A stretch of DNA of 64,000 nt from Cupriavidus sp. 2SB (GTDB taxonomy: Bacteria > Pseudomonadota > Gammaproteobacteria > Burkholderiales > Burkholderiaceae): NCBI RefSeq assembly GCF_005503625.1, contig NZ_SCMX01000032.1, forward strand, positions 1 through 64,000. The letters are read 5' to 3'. This document shows positions 54,712-63,017 of the stretch, piece by piece. Positions within the stretch are counted from its first letter, which is position 1. The number at the start of each line of letters is the position of its first letter. A program made the translations under genes and the position numbers. The notes below the pieces were generated by a model that saw only the letters and a list, made by a program, of their open reading frames with translations, was not told where the DNA came from and ran no database searches.

Positions 54712-56457
54712 TCAATTCTCTGAAATAAGCCCAAATGCTAGGTTCACCGCTTCGTCCATCGACCTGCCATTGGTAGCGGCTTCCTTAAGCGCTTGTGGAT
54801 TGGGGAGTACGAGCTGGTTGAGCTCAAACGCTGAAACATTGGTGGCACCGGAGATGCACCGAAAGTAGCGGTCGACTGCGTGCGCGCTTAGCAGCTTTGC
54901 CAGCTTTGTCGGCGGTAGCTCTGGCTTGTCGCTCACAGCTTCGAGGATAACGACGTGGTTCTCGCCGATGAATCCCCCATATGAGTCAAAGACACCAGGG
55001 GAGACTGCTGCCGCCACCAAGCGCCGAGGTTGGTCGTTCGACGTCACACGTTGCAAGACTACGCTGGGCGACGTGATTACCGACGTATGTTTCCTGTCAC
55101 CGAGATCCACAAAGCGATGCTCTCCATCGAAGGCTGACGTGTCCTCTAGTCGGACGATTCCTCCTGAGACGATGTCTCGGGACCACATCAGGGGCATGGC
55201 GGTGTCCGCTTTGACACGTCGAGCATCTTGAAGGGATTCAAACTTAGGGCGCTTGTCCCGGTTCCACACATACGCCCCGATGCGTATGCGATAGCCGTAG
55301 TCCGATAAGCGAGACTGAGAGAGCGCTGCTCTCTTGAGGAGGGTCACGTCCTCGAGAGAACGGGGAATGGGCCACACGGCACCGGCGTTGGGCAGTCTGC
55401 ATTCGCCAACATTCGTGTACTGGCCAGTAGCTGATACCACCGATACGTTGGCTCTCATTTTCGTGCGGTCCTCTTCAGCGCGGCGACGCAGCACGGTCAA
55501 TGCGGTCTCTTGTTCGACGTCAATGAAAACGCCCTGTCTGTCACTGACCATGCCTATGTGCTTTACATCAGTGTTGCGGAGAAGGAATTTGCGCAACCGC
55601 CCGAAGTACTGCCCGGAGAGGTAGCTGGTCGGTGTGACCAGCGCGGCGTGACCACCAATACGCAGCAAGCGCACGCAGAGAGTTATGAAAAGCGCGTAGA
55701 GGTTCGGTTGCGCCTCGATAACGTCGGTGTAAATAGGACGCAACGGTTCCAGCTCTTCGGAAGTCATCTTGCGGTATGGCGGATTGCAGACGACCACGTC
55801 GGCAGTCCCGACGACGGGGGCCAAGTGGGTCAGGGAATTTGCCGCATAGACCGAAAACGACGGAACGTAGCCAGTCTCCAGGATTTCCTCGTGTAACGCC
55901 ATGCAGAGAAAATGCTTGGAAAGCGCACACAATGTCTTGTCCAGGTCGACGCCATAGAGGCGCTTCTCTATGTGCTTAAGCAGCTTTAGGGCCGTGTACC
56001 CCTTTGTCTTCAGCGCTGTTCGCATGCGCAGCGCAATTGGGGCTAGAAAGGCCGCGCCCCCGCACGCCGGGTCTATGAAGGACTGGCTTCCGAAATCGAC
56101 GCCTTGAGCGGCCAGATCATCTAGAAGCCCTTCGGCGAGCGATGTTGGCGTGAAGAACATCGCAAGCCTTTTTCTATGGTCTGCGTCAGCCAATATCGCG
56201 TAAGAGGAGCTGAGCCAATATGTGGCATCGAGAAAGCTCATTTGAGCCAGGAGGGCAACGAAAGCGCTGAGCTCTGGCTCCGAAGCAAGGGCCTTAGAAA
56301 AAGGCAGAGATGGTTTGGGTAGCTTCGGATACGCTGATTTGCACCACATGCGCAGTAAAGTTCCGACAAGCGTCGGTACGTCACCCCCGCAGCGCTCAGC
56401 TGCAGAGCCGAGTGCTCTAATGCGGCGCTTGATTGCCTGCTTCGACAAAGGAACCAT
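54712..56457 (-). CDS. N6-adenine DNA methyltransferase (DrmMI-like)
   Basis: This is a 581-aa adenine-specific methylase of the N6_Mtase/Eco57I type. Motif X-like FFTPTSLAEGLL is followed by the SAM-binding motif I (FIDPACGGAAFL, residues 127-138) and the catalytic NPPY (residues 225-228). SYLSGQYFGRLRKFLL and a C-terminal target-recognition-like half follow. In class 1 DISARM an adenine methylase marks host DNA. The ATG at 56457 directly follows a TTG that could also start it. The next gene starts 33 bp after the stop. Confidence 0.85.
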   Translation of the reverse strand: MVPLSKQAIKRRIRALGSAAERCGGDVPTLVGTLLRMWCKSAYPKLPKPSLPFSKALASEPELSAFVALLAQMSFLDATYWLSSSYAILADADHRKRLAMFFTPTSLAEGLLDDLAAQGVDFGSQSFIDPACGGAAFLAPIALRMRTALKTKGYTALKLLKHIEKRLYGVDLDKTLCALSKHFLCMALHEEILETGYVPSFSVYAANSLTHLAPVVGTADVVVCNPPYRKMTSEELEPLRPIYTDVIEAQPNLYALFITLCVRLLRIGGHAALVTPTSYLSGQYFGRLRKFLLRNTDVKHIGMVSDRQGVFIDVEQETALTVLRRRAEEDRTKMRANVSVVSATGQYTNVGECRLPNAGAVWPIPRSLEDVTLLKRAALSQSRLSDYGYRIRIGAYVWNRDKRPKFESLQDARRVKADTAMPLMWSRDIVSGGIVRLEDTSAFDGEHRFVDLGDRKHTSVITSPSVVLQRVTSNDQPRRLVAAAVSPGVFDSYGGFIGENHVVILEAVSDKPELPPTKLAKLLSAHAVDRYFRCISGATNVSAFELNQLVLPNPQALKEAATNGRSMDEAVNLAFGLISEN

Positions 56458-57204
56458 CAATCCATCCCTAGACGCGCGTTGCCCTTACCCGCTTCGTCAT
56501 CTGCCGGCTTATCGGTCATTTGCCCACTCCTAGGCGTCTATCTATTACTGGAAGGATTCTACCGGTCGGTAGATGCTGCTGAAATAATAAGATCGAGGGG
56601 TTCAGGCGCTGCGCGGCTGACCGGTCCCTTCAATCCGGGGCTAGCGGACAAGTGAGTCTAAAAAACGACAGTCCGGAAACGACCGTCTACATGACCGCCG
56701 AGCCCGAGCAGATTCCCGCCAGCCCGCCCACTACGCAGGCGGTCGCATCGGTTTCATTTCAGAACAGAACGTCCGTCCAACTGATGACGTCCAAATCGCT
56801 GGTGAAATTTGTCACAATAGGTGGACATCGCCTTCTTTTTTCCCCGAGTAGTAAGTTCATAGCCGAACAGATCGAAGGGATCGTTGAGATTCTTCAGCGT
56901 GGAAATCTTGATGCGAGCGTAACGCCCTGCAAAGCGCGGCTCACGGAGGCTAATTCGTGGACGCGCAATGGGTAGGATGGGCTTTTTCACGCTCGCCCGG
57001 CATAGAAGAAGAGCCCTGCCAGGGCAGGCAACAGATATTAGAGGCTACGGGTGCAGAATACCCCTAAGATGGGGGGCCATTAAACTCTAGACTGCAGATC
57101 ATCAGGGCGGGCGTCGCTTCCGGACGGTGGGCTCGCTATAATCGTTACTTCCTCAGATCTCAAGATTGCTAGATGGGTTGTCGTTGCAGAGAGTGGCGCT
57201 TCCA
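56458..57204. other. Divergent promoter region with a gene fragment
   Basis: This 747-bp gap separates the divergent DISARM-like operon and the GHKL-ATPase gene. It must contain both promoters. It holds one possible gene fragment, listed separately at 56754-56990. I see no further supported gene; a 107-codon plus-strand frame at 56652-56975 lies opposite the fragment and has no recognisable motif. Confidence 0.4.
56754..56990 (-). pseudogene. Possible DUF2971-like N-terminal fragment
   Basis: This 78-codon frame includes STLKNLNDPFDLFGYEL and RGKKKAMSTYCDKFHQ. The FNDPFD-type motif preceded by a short strand is characteristic of the start of DUF2971 proteins, which are usually 200-300 aa. 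Here the frame ends early, with no recognisable continuation. I therefore call it a truncated remnant; a small intact gene is possible. Confidence 0.4.
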
Positions 57205-58281
57205 ATGAAAGAAAAGATCAGAAAAATTCTGGAAGCGAGACAGCCGATCAAGGCGCGTGAAATCGCACGTGTGCTTGGTGTGACCAATCGTGACGTCAAT
57301 CGAATTTTGCATGATTGCAAAGAAGATTTTTTGCAGGATGACGCGAGCTATTGGCGACTGAGAGCGCCTGTTGAACTGCGAGTGCAATTTCCTCCCGCTC
57401 AGTGGCTTTCTACCCGGCAATTCGAAAGTGCGCTGAGCCAGGTTGAGTCGCCACTGGATTCTGCCTGTTCCAAGGTCATATTCGAATTCGCGCCATCTAC
57501 GTCTGTCCTGCTGGAAGCGATTGCACGCTTGCTTGCCCTCTGCAATCAACTGATTTACACAGGCAAGTCTGTCATCATTGATTTTAGTGGGTGCAAGGAA
57601 ACGTCAAAATATCTTAATCGCGTGGGTTTTTATGACCTGCTCGATAAAAAAGTGGAGGTGCTGCCGAGCAGGCCAAAGCGGTCAACCGCAAAGGAGCTGC
57701 ACGGTGGCAACTCGGGTCTGGTGGAGGTGGCGAAGATCGATTTGCAGCATCGCGACAAAGAGATTCCTCGCCGGCTGCAAGAGAGTCTCGCCCAGCACGT
57801 CGCATTCCCGGAGGCCCGGCTTCATACAATTCTGGCAGAGCTGTTCTCCAACATACATGAACATTCAAGCTCGCCTATTCCCGGGTTCGTCGCCCTGCAG
57901 CTATACAGGAAAGGCAGCACGCCACACATCAGCACAGTTTTTTCAGATAGCGGGACCGGGATAGCCGGATCGCTTCTCCCGACGCTCGACGCTGCCACAC
58001 TCGCGAAGTTGGATGCTTCCGGCAAGGATCGAGCCATTGCGCTTGTTGAACTGGTCTTCACTGACGGTCAGCTGAGCCGGCTGGATGATGACGGCCGGGG
58101 ACTCGGGCTTTTTCGTACGGGCGAATGTACCCAACGCTTCAAAGGCAGCATCACCGTGCGCCAGGATACCTTCGAGGTAACAATCCGGTATACGGGCGAT
58201 GAACGCCGTATCACAAGCCGGAAAGGGTTGCGTCGGATGAATGGCACACATATTTGCGTGAAGTTCAACTTGACGCAGTGA
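57205..58281 (+). CDS. GHKL ATPase with N-terminal winged helix (anti-sigma/kinase-like regulator)
   Basis: This is a 358-aa protein in three parts. Residues 1-50 are a winged helix (IKAREIARVLGVTNRDVNRILHD). Residues 110-160 resemble a STAS-like strand-helix (SVIIDFSGCKETSKYLNRVG). Residues 200-355 form a histidine-kinase-type ATPase with N box ELFSNIHEHS, G1 DSGTGI and G2 DDGRGLGL. No phosphoacceptor His domain is present, so it resembles SpoIIAB/RsbW-type protein kinases more than sensor kinases. The next gene, 24 bp away, is a STAS-like protein that could be its partner. GAGAGTGG precedes the ATG at 57205. Confidence 0.78.
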   Translation: MKEKIRKILEARQPIKAREIARVLGVTNRDVNRILHDCKEDFLQDDASYWRLRAPVELRVQFPPAQWLSTRQFESALSQVESPLDSACSKVIFEFAPSTSVLLEAIARLLALCNQLIYTGKSVIIDFSGCKETSKYLNRVGFYDLLDKKVEVLPSRPKRSTAKELHGGNSGLVEVAKIDLQHRDKEIPRRLQESLAQHVAFPEARLHTILAELFSNIHEHSSSPIPGFVALQLYRKGSTPHISTVFSDSGTGIAGSLLPTLDAATLAKLDASGKDRAIALVELVFTDGQLSRLDDDGRGLGLFRTGECTQRFKGSITVRQDTFEVTIRYTGDERRITSRKGLRRMNGTHICVKFNLTQ

Positions 58282-58305
58282 AGTTCGTCTCATTAAATTA
58301 CCGGC

Positions 58306-58875
58306 ATGAACCAGAATGCAAAGTGCGTGCGGCTCCGCCTCAGAGATCTCACGGCCTCCGACCGTCCCTATGGGAACGAGGAAGGAAGGGAAGTTTTCCG
58401 TGAGCTGACCGCCCTCGCCGACGCTCGCCCAGAACCGACTATTTTCGAGGTCTCCTTCGATGGAATCGTGGGGACCGACGCTTCTTTCGCGCGGGAAAGC
58501 GTGATCTCGGCAGCGAAGCTCTACCGCGGGCATCACTCGTTTTGCCTCTCCAATCTGGATAACCGTGATGTGGTCGACAACTGGCGCTACGCCGCGCACG
58601 CCAAGGATCAGCCACTGGTCATCTGGCATCCTGACGGCCGGTTTGAAGTCATCGGACCTGCCATGACGGCGGCTGCTAGCGATCTGCTCACATATGTTCT
58701 GCGATCTGGCGAAGTTGGGACAGGCCAAGTGGCGGCGGACCTCGGCATCTCAGTACCTAACGCCAGCACGCGTCTCAAGAAGTTAGTAAGTGATGGCTAT
58801 CTCTTGCGCCGCGAGGATGTGGCCGACAGTGGTGGCGTTGAGTTCACTTATCTTCCTATTCGGTGCACTGCTTAA
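58306..58875 (+). CDS. STAS-like DUF4325 protein with C-terminal helix-turn-helix
   Basis: This is a 189-aa protein. The N-terminal 100 residues match the STAS-like DUF4325 domain (VRLRLRDLTASDRPYGNEEGREVFREL, TIFEVSFDGIVGTDASFARE, HSFCLSNLDN). The C-terminal part is a winged helix (GTGQVAADLGISVPNASTRLKKLVSDGYLLRRE). It is paired with the GHKL ATPase upstream, like an anti-anti-sigma factor beside its kinase, with DNA binding added. Targets are unknown; the ubiquitin-like operon starts 112 bp downstream. Confidence 0.78.
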   Translation: MNQNAKCVRLRLRDLTASDRPYGNEEGREVFRELTALADARPEPTIFEVSFDGIVGTDASFARESVISAAKLYRGHHSFCLSNLDNRDVVDNWRYAAHAKDQPLVIWHPDGRFEVIGPAMTAAASDLLTYVLRSGEVGTGQVAADLGISVPNASTRLKKLVSDGYLLRREDVADSGGVEFTYLPIRCTA

Positions 58876-58987
58876 ACTGCTTGCTTTAATCAGAATTCAA
58901 CGTTAGTATCCGGTTAACTGTTCGAGAAGCCAACTTCCGGCCAGTCTTAAACGGGATCATTTAATCAGATTCTTACCGGTACTAGCT

Positions 58988-59710
58988 ATGCAAAACAAAA
59001 CGACCCAAGACGACGAACAGCGTCGTCAACGCTTCAAAATCCTGGTGGCCCAGGGAAGCACCACCTTCCAGAGCGTAGAACTGGAAGACCCCGTCCCCCT
59101 CGGCCGCCAGATTCTGGCTGCCTGCGGCCTGCGTCCGGAGGGCGACTACACGCTCTTCAACATCCTGCAAGCCGGCGACTTCGAAGACGTCCGCCTGGAT
59201 GAGCCGGTAGACCTGCGTCGCCCCGGCGCAGAACGCTTCATTGCCTTCAAGTCGGATCGTGACTTCAAGCTGACTCTCAATGGCAGTCAGATCGTGTGGG
59301 GCCTTCCCAAAATCTCGGGTACGGATCTCTACGCACTGGCCAAAGCGTCGCAGGACGAAGCCGTGTTCCTGGTCGTGCGTGGTGGCGAAGACGTGCAGAT
59401 CGAGCCGGAGGATGAGGTTGACCTCACGGCTCCCGGCATCGAGCACTTCGAAGTGGCCCCCCAGCGCCACACCAAGATTGTGATCATCGTGAACGGTCGC
59501 GAGAAAGAAGTGCCGACCCGCCATATCACGTTCGAGCAACTGGTCGCGCTGGCCTACCCGGGTGAGCCGCCGCAGCCGAACATCACCTACGACGTCACCT
59601 ATCGCAAGGTCGCGTCCTTTCCGCACCAAGGGGAACTGGCCGCCGGCGGCTCGGTTGAAGTCAAGAAAGACGGGAGCATCTTCAATGTCGGCCGCACTAT
59701 TCAATCGTAA
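58988..59710 (+). CDS. Multi-ubiquitin domain protein (three beta-grasp repeats)
   Basis: This is a 240-aa protein made of three ubiquitin-like domains, at about 14-88 (FKILVAQGSTTFQSVELED), 89-155 (DFKLTLNGSQIVWGLPKISG) and 156-230 (KIVIIVNGREKEVPTRHITF). It matches the bacterial multi-ubiquitin family. The C-terminus (GSIFNVGRTIQS) has no di-glycine, so activation by the neighbouring E1 would need processing or a different chemistry. It overlaps the E2/E1 gene by 26 bp, so they are co-expressed. Confidence 0.88.
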   Translation: MQNKTTQDDEQRRQRFKILVAQGSTTFQSVELEDPVPLGRQILAACGLRPEGDYTLFNILQAGDFEDVRLDEPVDLRRPGAERFIAFKSDRDFKLTLNGSQIVWGLPKISGTDLYALAKASQDEAVFLVVRGGEDVQIEPEDEVDLTAPGIEHFEVAPQRHTKIVIIVNGREKEVPTRHITFEQLVALAYPGEPPQPNITYDVTYRKVASFPHQGELAAGGSVEVKKDGSIFNVGRTIQS

Positions 59711-60857
59711 TCCGGACCTCAAACGCCTGTGGGATGAGGGCTACAAGGTGCGCGTCGAAGGCGGAACGCTGGTGATGCTAGACGTCCCTTACGTTAACGC
59801 GAAGCGCGAAGTGAAGATGGGCAAGATCATCTCGCCGCTTTGCCTAGCGGGCGACGTCACGCAGAAGCCGGAACCGCACACGGTGCACTTCGAAGGCGAA
59901 TTTCCGTGCAATGCACAGGGACGCCCGTTGCAGAGCATCGCGGTCGGAGGGCAAGTGCCGCCAGATCTGCACGCAGTCGGCCCTCACCACTTCTCGACCA
60001 AGCCGGATGCAAGCGGGTACTCGGACTACCACCAGAAGATGACCACGTACGCGAACATCATTGCGGGTCCCGCCGGACAGATCGAGCCCGATGCAAGTCC
60101 CCGTAAGTTCTGGCAACCGATGGACGACGAGGACAGCATCTTCAACTACGTGGAAAACGCATCTGGTCGCGCGGGCATTGAAGAGCTAACGGTTCGCCTT
60201 GCCAGTGATCGCATCGCGATCCTCGGCGTCGGGGGCACCGGCTCCTATGTCCTTGATCTTGTTGCCAAAACGCCCGTTCGCGAGATCAGGCTTATCGATG
60301 GCGACGACTTCCTGCAGCACAACGCTTTTCGTGCGCCTGGGGCGCCAACGCTGGACCAACTCCGCGAGGTGCCCAAGAAGGTTGACCATCTTCGCGGCAT
60401 CTACAGCAACATGCATCGCGGGATTACCGCGCACGCGGTGGAGTTCAGTACAGCAACTCTCGGGCTTCTGGAAGGCGTGACATTCGCATTCCTCTGTATG
60501 GATGCGGGTCAAAGCAAGCGGGTGGCGGTCGAGGAACTCGAGAAGCGCGACATCCCGTTCATTGATGTGGGAATGGGACTCGAGTTGACCGACGGTAACC
60601 TTGGGGGGATTTTGCGGACCACGCTCAGCACCCCGAACCACCGGGAGTTCGCGCGCAAGAAAATTTCTTTCGAGGAACGTTCGGGCGAGAATATCTACGG
60701 TTCTAACATCCAGGTGGCCGACCTGAATGCGATGAACGCTGTGCTTGCCGTGTTCCGGTGGAAGCGGTATCGCGGCTTCTACCGGGATATGGAGGGTGAA
60801 CTGCACAGTTTGTTCACGACCGACGGAAACATGCTGCTGAATGGTGGTTCCGAATGA
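59685..60857 (+). CDS. E2-like/E1 (ThiF) fusion adenylyltransferase
   Basis: This is a 390-aa protein. Residues 1-160 are an E2-like domain of the kind found in front of ThiF in multi-ubiquitin operons (VHFEGEFPCNAQGRPL, HHFSTKPDASGYSDYHQKM). Residues 165-385 are an E1/ThiF fold: ILGVGGTGSYVLDLV (near 180) binds ATP, LIDGDDFLQHNAFR holds the Asp, Asn and Arg of the active site, and FLCMDAG follows. I see no Cys in the region where E1 enzymes have the catalytic Cys; the E2-like part has Cys in SPLCLAGD and EFPCNAQ. GGGAG precedes the ATG at 59685. Confidence 0.85.
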   Translation: MSAALFNRNPDLKRLWDEGYKVRVEGGTLVMLDVPYVNAKREVKMGKIISPLCLAGDVTQKPEPHTVHFEGEFPCNAQGRPLQSIAVGGQVPPDLHAVGPHHFSTKPDASGYSDYHQKMTTYANIIAGPAGQIEPDASPRKFWQPMDDEDSIFNYVENASGRAGIEELTVRLASDRIAILGVGGTGSYVLDLVAKTPVREIRLIDGDDFLQHNAFRAPGAPTLDQLREVPKKVDHLRGIYSNMHRGITAHAVEFSTATLGLLEGVTFAFLCMDAGQSKRVAVEELEKRDIPFIDVGMGLELTDGNLGGILRTTLSTPNHREFARKKISFEERSGENIYGSNIQVADLNAMNAVLAVFRWKRYRGFYRDMEGELHSLFTTDGNMLLNGGSE

Positions 60858-61315
60858 TGCGGCACTCGGAGCTTGCGCCCCGTTTCATGACCACCATCCC
60901 AGGTGAGCTAGAAGGGGGCGTGCTGTACATATCGATGGAGTACGGCACGGTGGTCCATAGCTGCTGTTGTGGCTGTGGCCATGAAGTGGTAACACCACTT
61001 ACCCCGACAGACTGGTCGCTGACGTTCGACGGCGAGGCGGTCTCGCTCTGGCCTTCCGTTGGAAGCTGGAATCTGCCTTGCCAATCGCACTACGTCATCA
61101 AGGGAAACAGGGTGGTGGAAGCTGGACCTTGGAGTCGCAAGATGGTCGAAAAGGAGGTCAAACACGGCAAAGCGGCCAAGGCGAGGTACTACGCTAATCT
61201 CAGCAAGTCGTCTGTAGATACTGGCGTTAGCAAAGCGAAACTGGACCCCGGTCAAGAATCGCGAGCAACGGACTTGAGCCCGTGGAAGCGCTTTTGGGCT
61301 TGGCTGTCGAAGTAG
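60854..61315 (+). CDS. DUF6527 family protein
   Basis: This is a 153-aa protein with a Cys-rich turn (CCCGCGHEVVTPL) and the family hallmark WPSVGSWNLPCQSHYVI, consistent with a zinc-binding fold. DUF6527 proteins regularly follow ThiF genes in ubiquitin-like operons; their biochemical role is not known to me. The C-terminal 55 residues are Lys-rich and end in a Trp-rich stretch. The start overlaps the E1 stop (ATGA). Confidence 0.8.
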   Translation: MMRHSELAPRFMTTIPGELEGGVLYISMEYGTVVHSCCCGCGHEVVTPLTPTDWSLTFDGEAVSLWPSVGSWNLPCQSHYVIKGNRVVEAGPWSRKMVEKEVKHGKAAKARYYANLSKSSVDTGVSKAKLDPGQESRATDLSPWKRFWAWLSK

Positions 61316-61365
61316 TTGCTGACGTTCAGAGCGGGATTCCAATCACGCTATGCTCGATGATCAAA

Positions 61366-61399
61366 GACCGGCTGCGCCAGTGACGTGGCGTAGCCGGTC
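61366..61399. other. Hairpin between convergent genes
   Basis: A 14-bp stem with one mismatch (GACCGGCTGCGCCA/TGGCGTAGCCGGTC) lies midway between the convergent DUF6527 and RES genes. No T-run follows, so it may be a weak or factor-dependent bidirectional terminator. Confidence 0.5.
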
Positions 61400-61464
61400 C
61401 CCACAGCGGTAACCTAGCAGGAGTCTTGCCTATTTCATGGGGGCACGCCCCGTCCTTTCGCTAC

Positions 61465-62721
61465 CTAGAAGTCCAAACCGAAATCGCGGTCAAGGAGCCG
61501 CATCTTTCCAGTTTCCGTGCTTACGACTACGTCAAGTTTGCGGTGAGCGTACTTGATCGCCTCCGTGGAGTGGACCTCGAGGCTGTCCTCCACATACCGA
61601 ACCCTGAACTGCTCTCCAATCCCACCCGTCAATAGCGTGGGATCTGCGAACAGGACGACATTTGTCCCGCCCGCCCTTTGAGCAGACGCAAACAGAATTC
61701 CGTCAAACGGAGCCTCGTGGACGTGTGCCAGATACTCTGCCATCGTCTGAGTGATCAGGTAGTCTGCCTCTCGCCCCGGCACAACCGGTTTGGCGATCAA
61801 GGTGTGCAGCATCTGGAGAAACCGGCCGCGCTCGCGCTGAGTTATATAGTCCGGCTGAAAATAGCTTAGATCTTTTACGCTTTTCGCAGCCTCGAGCCGC
61901 GAAAAGTCCAGCACGCGTAGCGGTTGAGTGGTCTCAAGAGCGATCTGAAATATGTCGGTCTTCAAGGCGGGCCGGAGCTCTGCGCGCGCCGTCTCGGGCT
62001 CTGTTGCTGCATATAGCACTACAACCCCATCCGCATTCATGCGTCCTGCCCTAGCGACTTCTTTTGGCGGCGGGCCAACCCGCTGTAATGGGGCTGCGAA
62101 GGTCGACTCGAGATCGTCAGGTGATCCGCTGATCCTGGCTCGATAGAGTCGAGTACCCTCGGGAAGCTTCCGCACCACGGATCGAGAGCGAGTACCCCGT
62201 CGCTCACGGACGTGATCTATGTCTGCAAACAATGAAGCGAAGAGGTCACGGGCCGAAGCGCTGAAAAATCGCCGCGAATACTTGAGTTCTTCAACAGTAC
62301 GCTCCCACTTCGCGATGTAGCTCTCCACCCCGATTGGCCTGGGAACATAGTAAGTCGTTTCATCCCAAAACGGCCCACCACCGCGAGATGGAAAATAATC
62401 GTCTGCCGCGACGACCGCGTCGGCGATCGCATCGTTCGCATCCAGATATTGGCCCAGGACCTCTTGGACAAGATCCTCAATTGTCTCCCCTTGCTGGATC
62501 CAGTCACCTCTGTCATCGTCCCCGTGGAACACCTTGTACTGCTCCCCCGGTGCGAAATTTCGGTGCAGGACCGGTTCAAGAAACTCGCCGAGTTTCTCGA
62601 CCGAGACAGCCAAGTCATCGCTTTCGCCGCATTGGTCGCATTCGACCTTAGAGCCGTTTTGCTCGATGAATAGCCGTACGTGGGGATCATCAATGCAGCT
62701 ACGACAAATGGCTTGGGTCAC
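61465..62721 (-). CDS. RES-domain protein with HEPN/RES N-terminal domain
   Basis: This is a 418-aa protein. A short zinc-binding pair (CRSC, CDQC) opens a roughly 180-residue N-terminal domain of the HEPN/RES-NTD kind. The RES domain follows with its three hallmark positions: Arg in TRLYRARISG, Glu in EPETARAELRP and Ser in GILFASAQRAG. RES toxins degrade NAD+. The usual Xre-type antitoxin is not adjacent, so it may be an abortive-infection effector. AGAGAG precedes the start. Confidence 0.82.
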   Translation of the reverse strand: MTQAICRSCIDDPHVRLFIEQNGSKVECDQCGESDDLAVSVEKLGEFLEPVLHRNFAPGEQYKVFHGDDDRGDWIQQGETIEDLVQEVLGQYLDANDAIADAVVAADDYFPSRGGGPFWDETTYYVPRPIGVESYIAKWERTVEELKYSRRFFSASARDLFASLFADIDHVRERRGTRSRSVVRKLPEGTRLYRARISGSPDDLESTFAAPLQRVGPPPKEVARAGRMNADGVVVLYAATEPETARAELRPALKTDIFQIALETTQPLRVLDFSRLEAAKSVKDLSYFQPDYITQRERGRFLQMLHTLIAKPVVPGREADYLITQTMAEYLAHVHEAPFDGILFASAQRAGGTNVVLFADPTLLTGGIGEQFRVRYVEDSLEVHSTEAIKYAHRKLDVVVSTETGKMRLLDRDFGLDF

Positions 62722-62879
62722 TCTCTATGGCTCATTGGATGCGTTGCGCATATTCTATCGCCCCAACGACTTACGGCCACTGATGTCTACGCACCGGATC
62801 GCGCGCCTGCGACATGGCTCCATCGTTGCCCTCAGCGCGAGGCCAGGCCCGAAGCCCGCGCCAGCGCTGGGAGCGGGCG

Positions 62880-62908
62880 AAAAAAAACCAACCGAGAACG
62901 GTTGGTTT
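62880..62908 (-). terminator. Intrinsic terminator on the gyrB strand, inside the element
   Basis: On the minus strand a perfect 10-bp stem (AAACCAACCG/CGGTTGGTTT) with a 4-base loop runs into a T-tract. It lies about 110 bp after the gyrB stop, inside the right-end repeats, and so would end gyrB transcripts. Confidence 0.9.
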
Positions 62909-62936
62909 CCCTACAGTATGGTTATGGTTGCACGTC

Positions 62937-62994
62937 AGTCGCGGTAATTCCGGAATTTCAGTCTCACAATAGGGCTCGTAGTCTCACTATTTCC
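62937..62994 (-). repeat. Right-end TnsB-site-like repeats (three copies)
   Basis: Read on the minus strand these are GGAAATAGTGAGACT (62994-62980), CCCTATTGTGAGACT (62974-62960) and GGAATTACCGCGACT (62951-62937). The first equals the middle left-end copy. They point inward, opposite to the left set, which is the arrangement of transposase binding sites at Tn7-like ends. Spacing here is tighter (20-23 bp) than at the left (78 and 31 bp), an asymmetry also seen in Tn7. Confidence 0.8.
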
Positions 62995-63017
62995 GAATTC
63001 CTACACTACAAGACTGC

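Larger units (their letters stand above)
23160..63010. mobile_element. Tn7-like transposon (~40 kb) inserted at the 3' end of gyrB
   Basis: The element is defined by six copies of a 15-bp motif, three at each end pointing inward, and by an internal tnsA-tnsB-tnsC-tniQ-tniQ cluster. The left end lies just after the rtcA terminator and the right end within about 10-20 bp of the gyrB stop. The tns genes are read away from the gyrB side, the orientation of Tn7 next to glmS. The exact terminal bases are unresolved. TG-starting ends at 23164 and 63010 would give near-identical 5-bp flanks (AGACG and AGACT), not a perfect duplication. Cargo lies on both sides of the tns genes, so nested insertions are possible. 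Confidence 0.75.

Noticed and set aside
23159-63015. Perfect 5-bp target-site duplication
   Set aside because: The best pair is AGACG on the left and AGACT on the right, which differ at one base. The exact ends are therefore not claimed.
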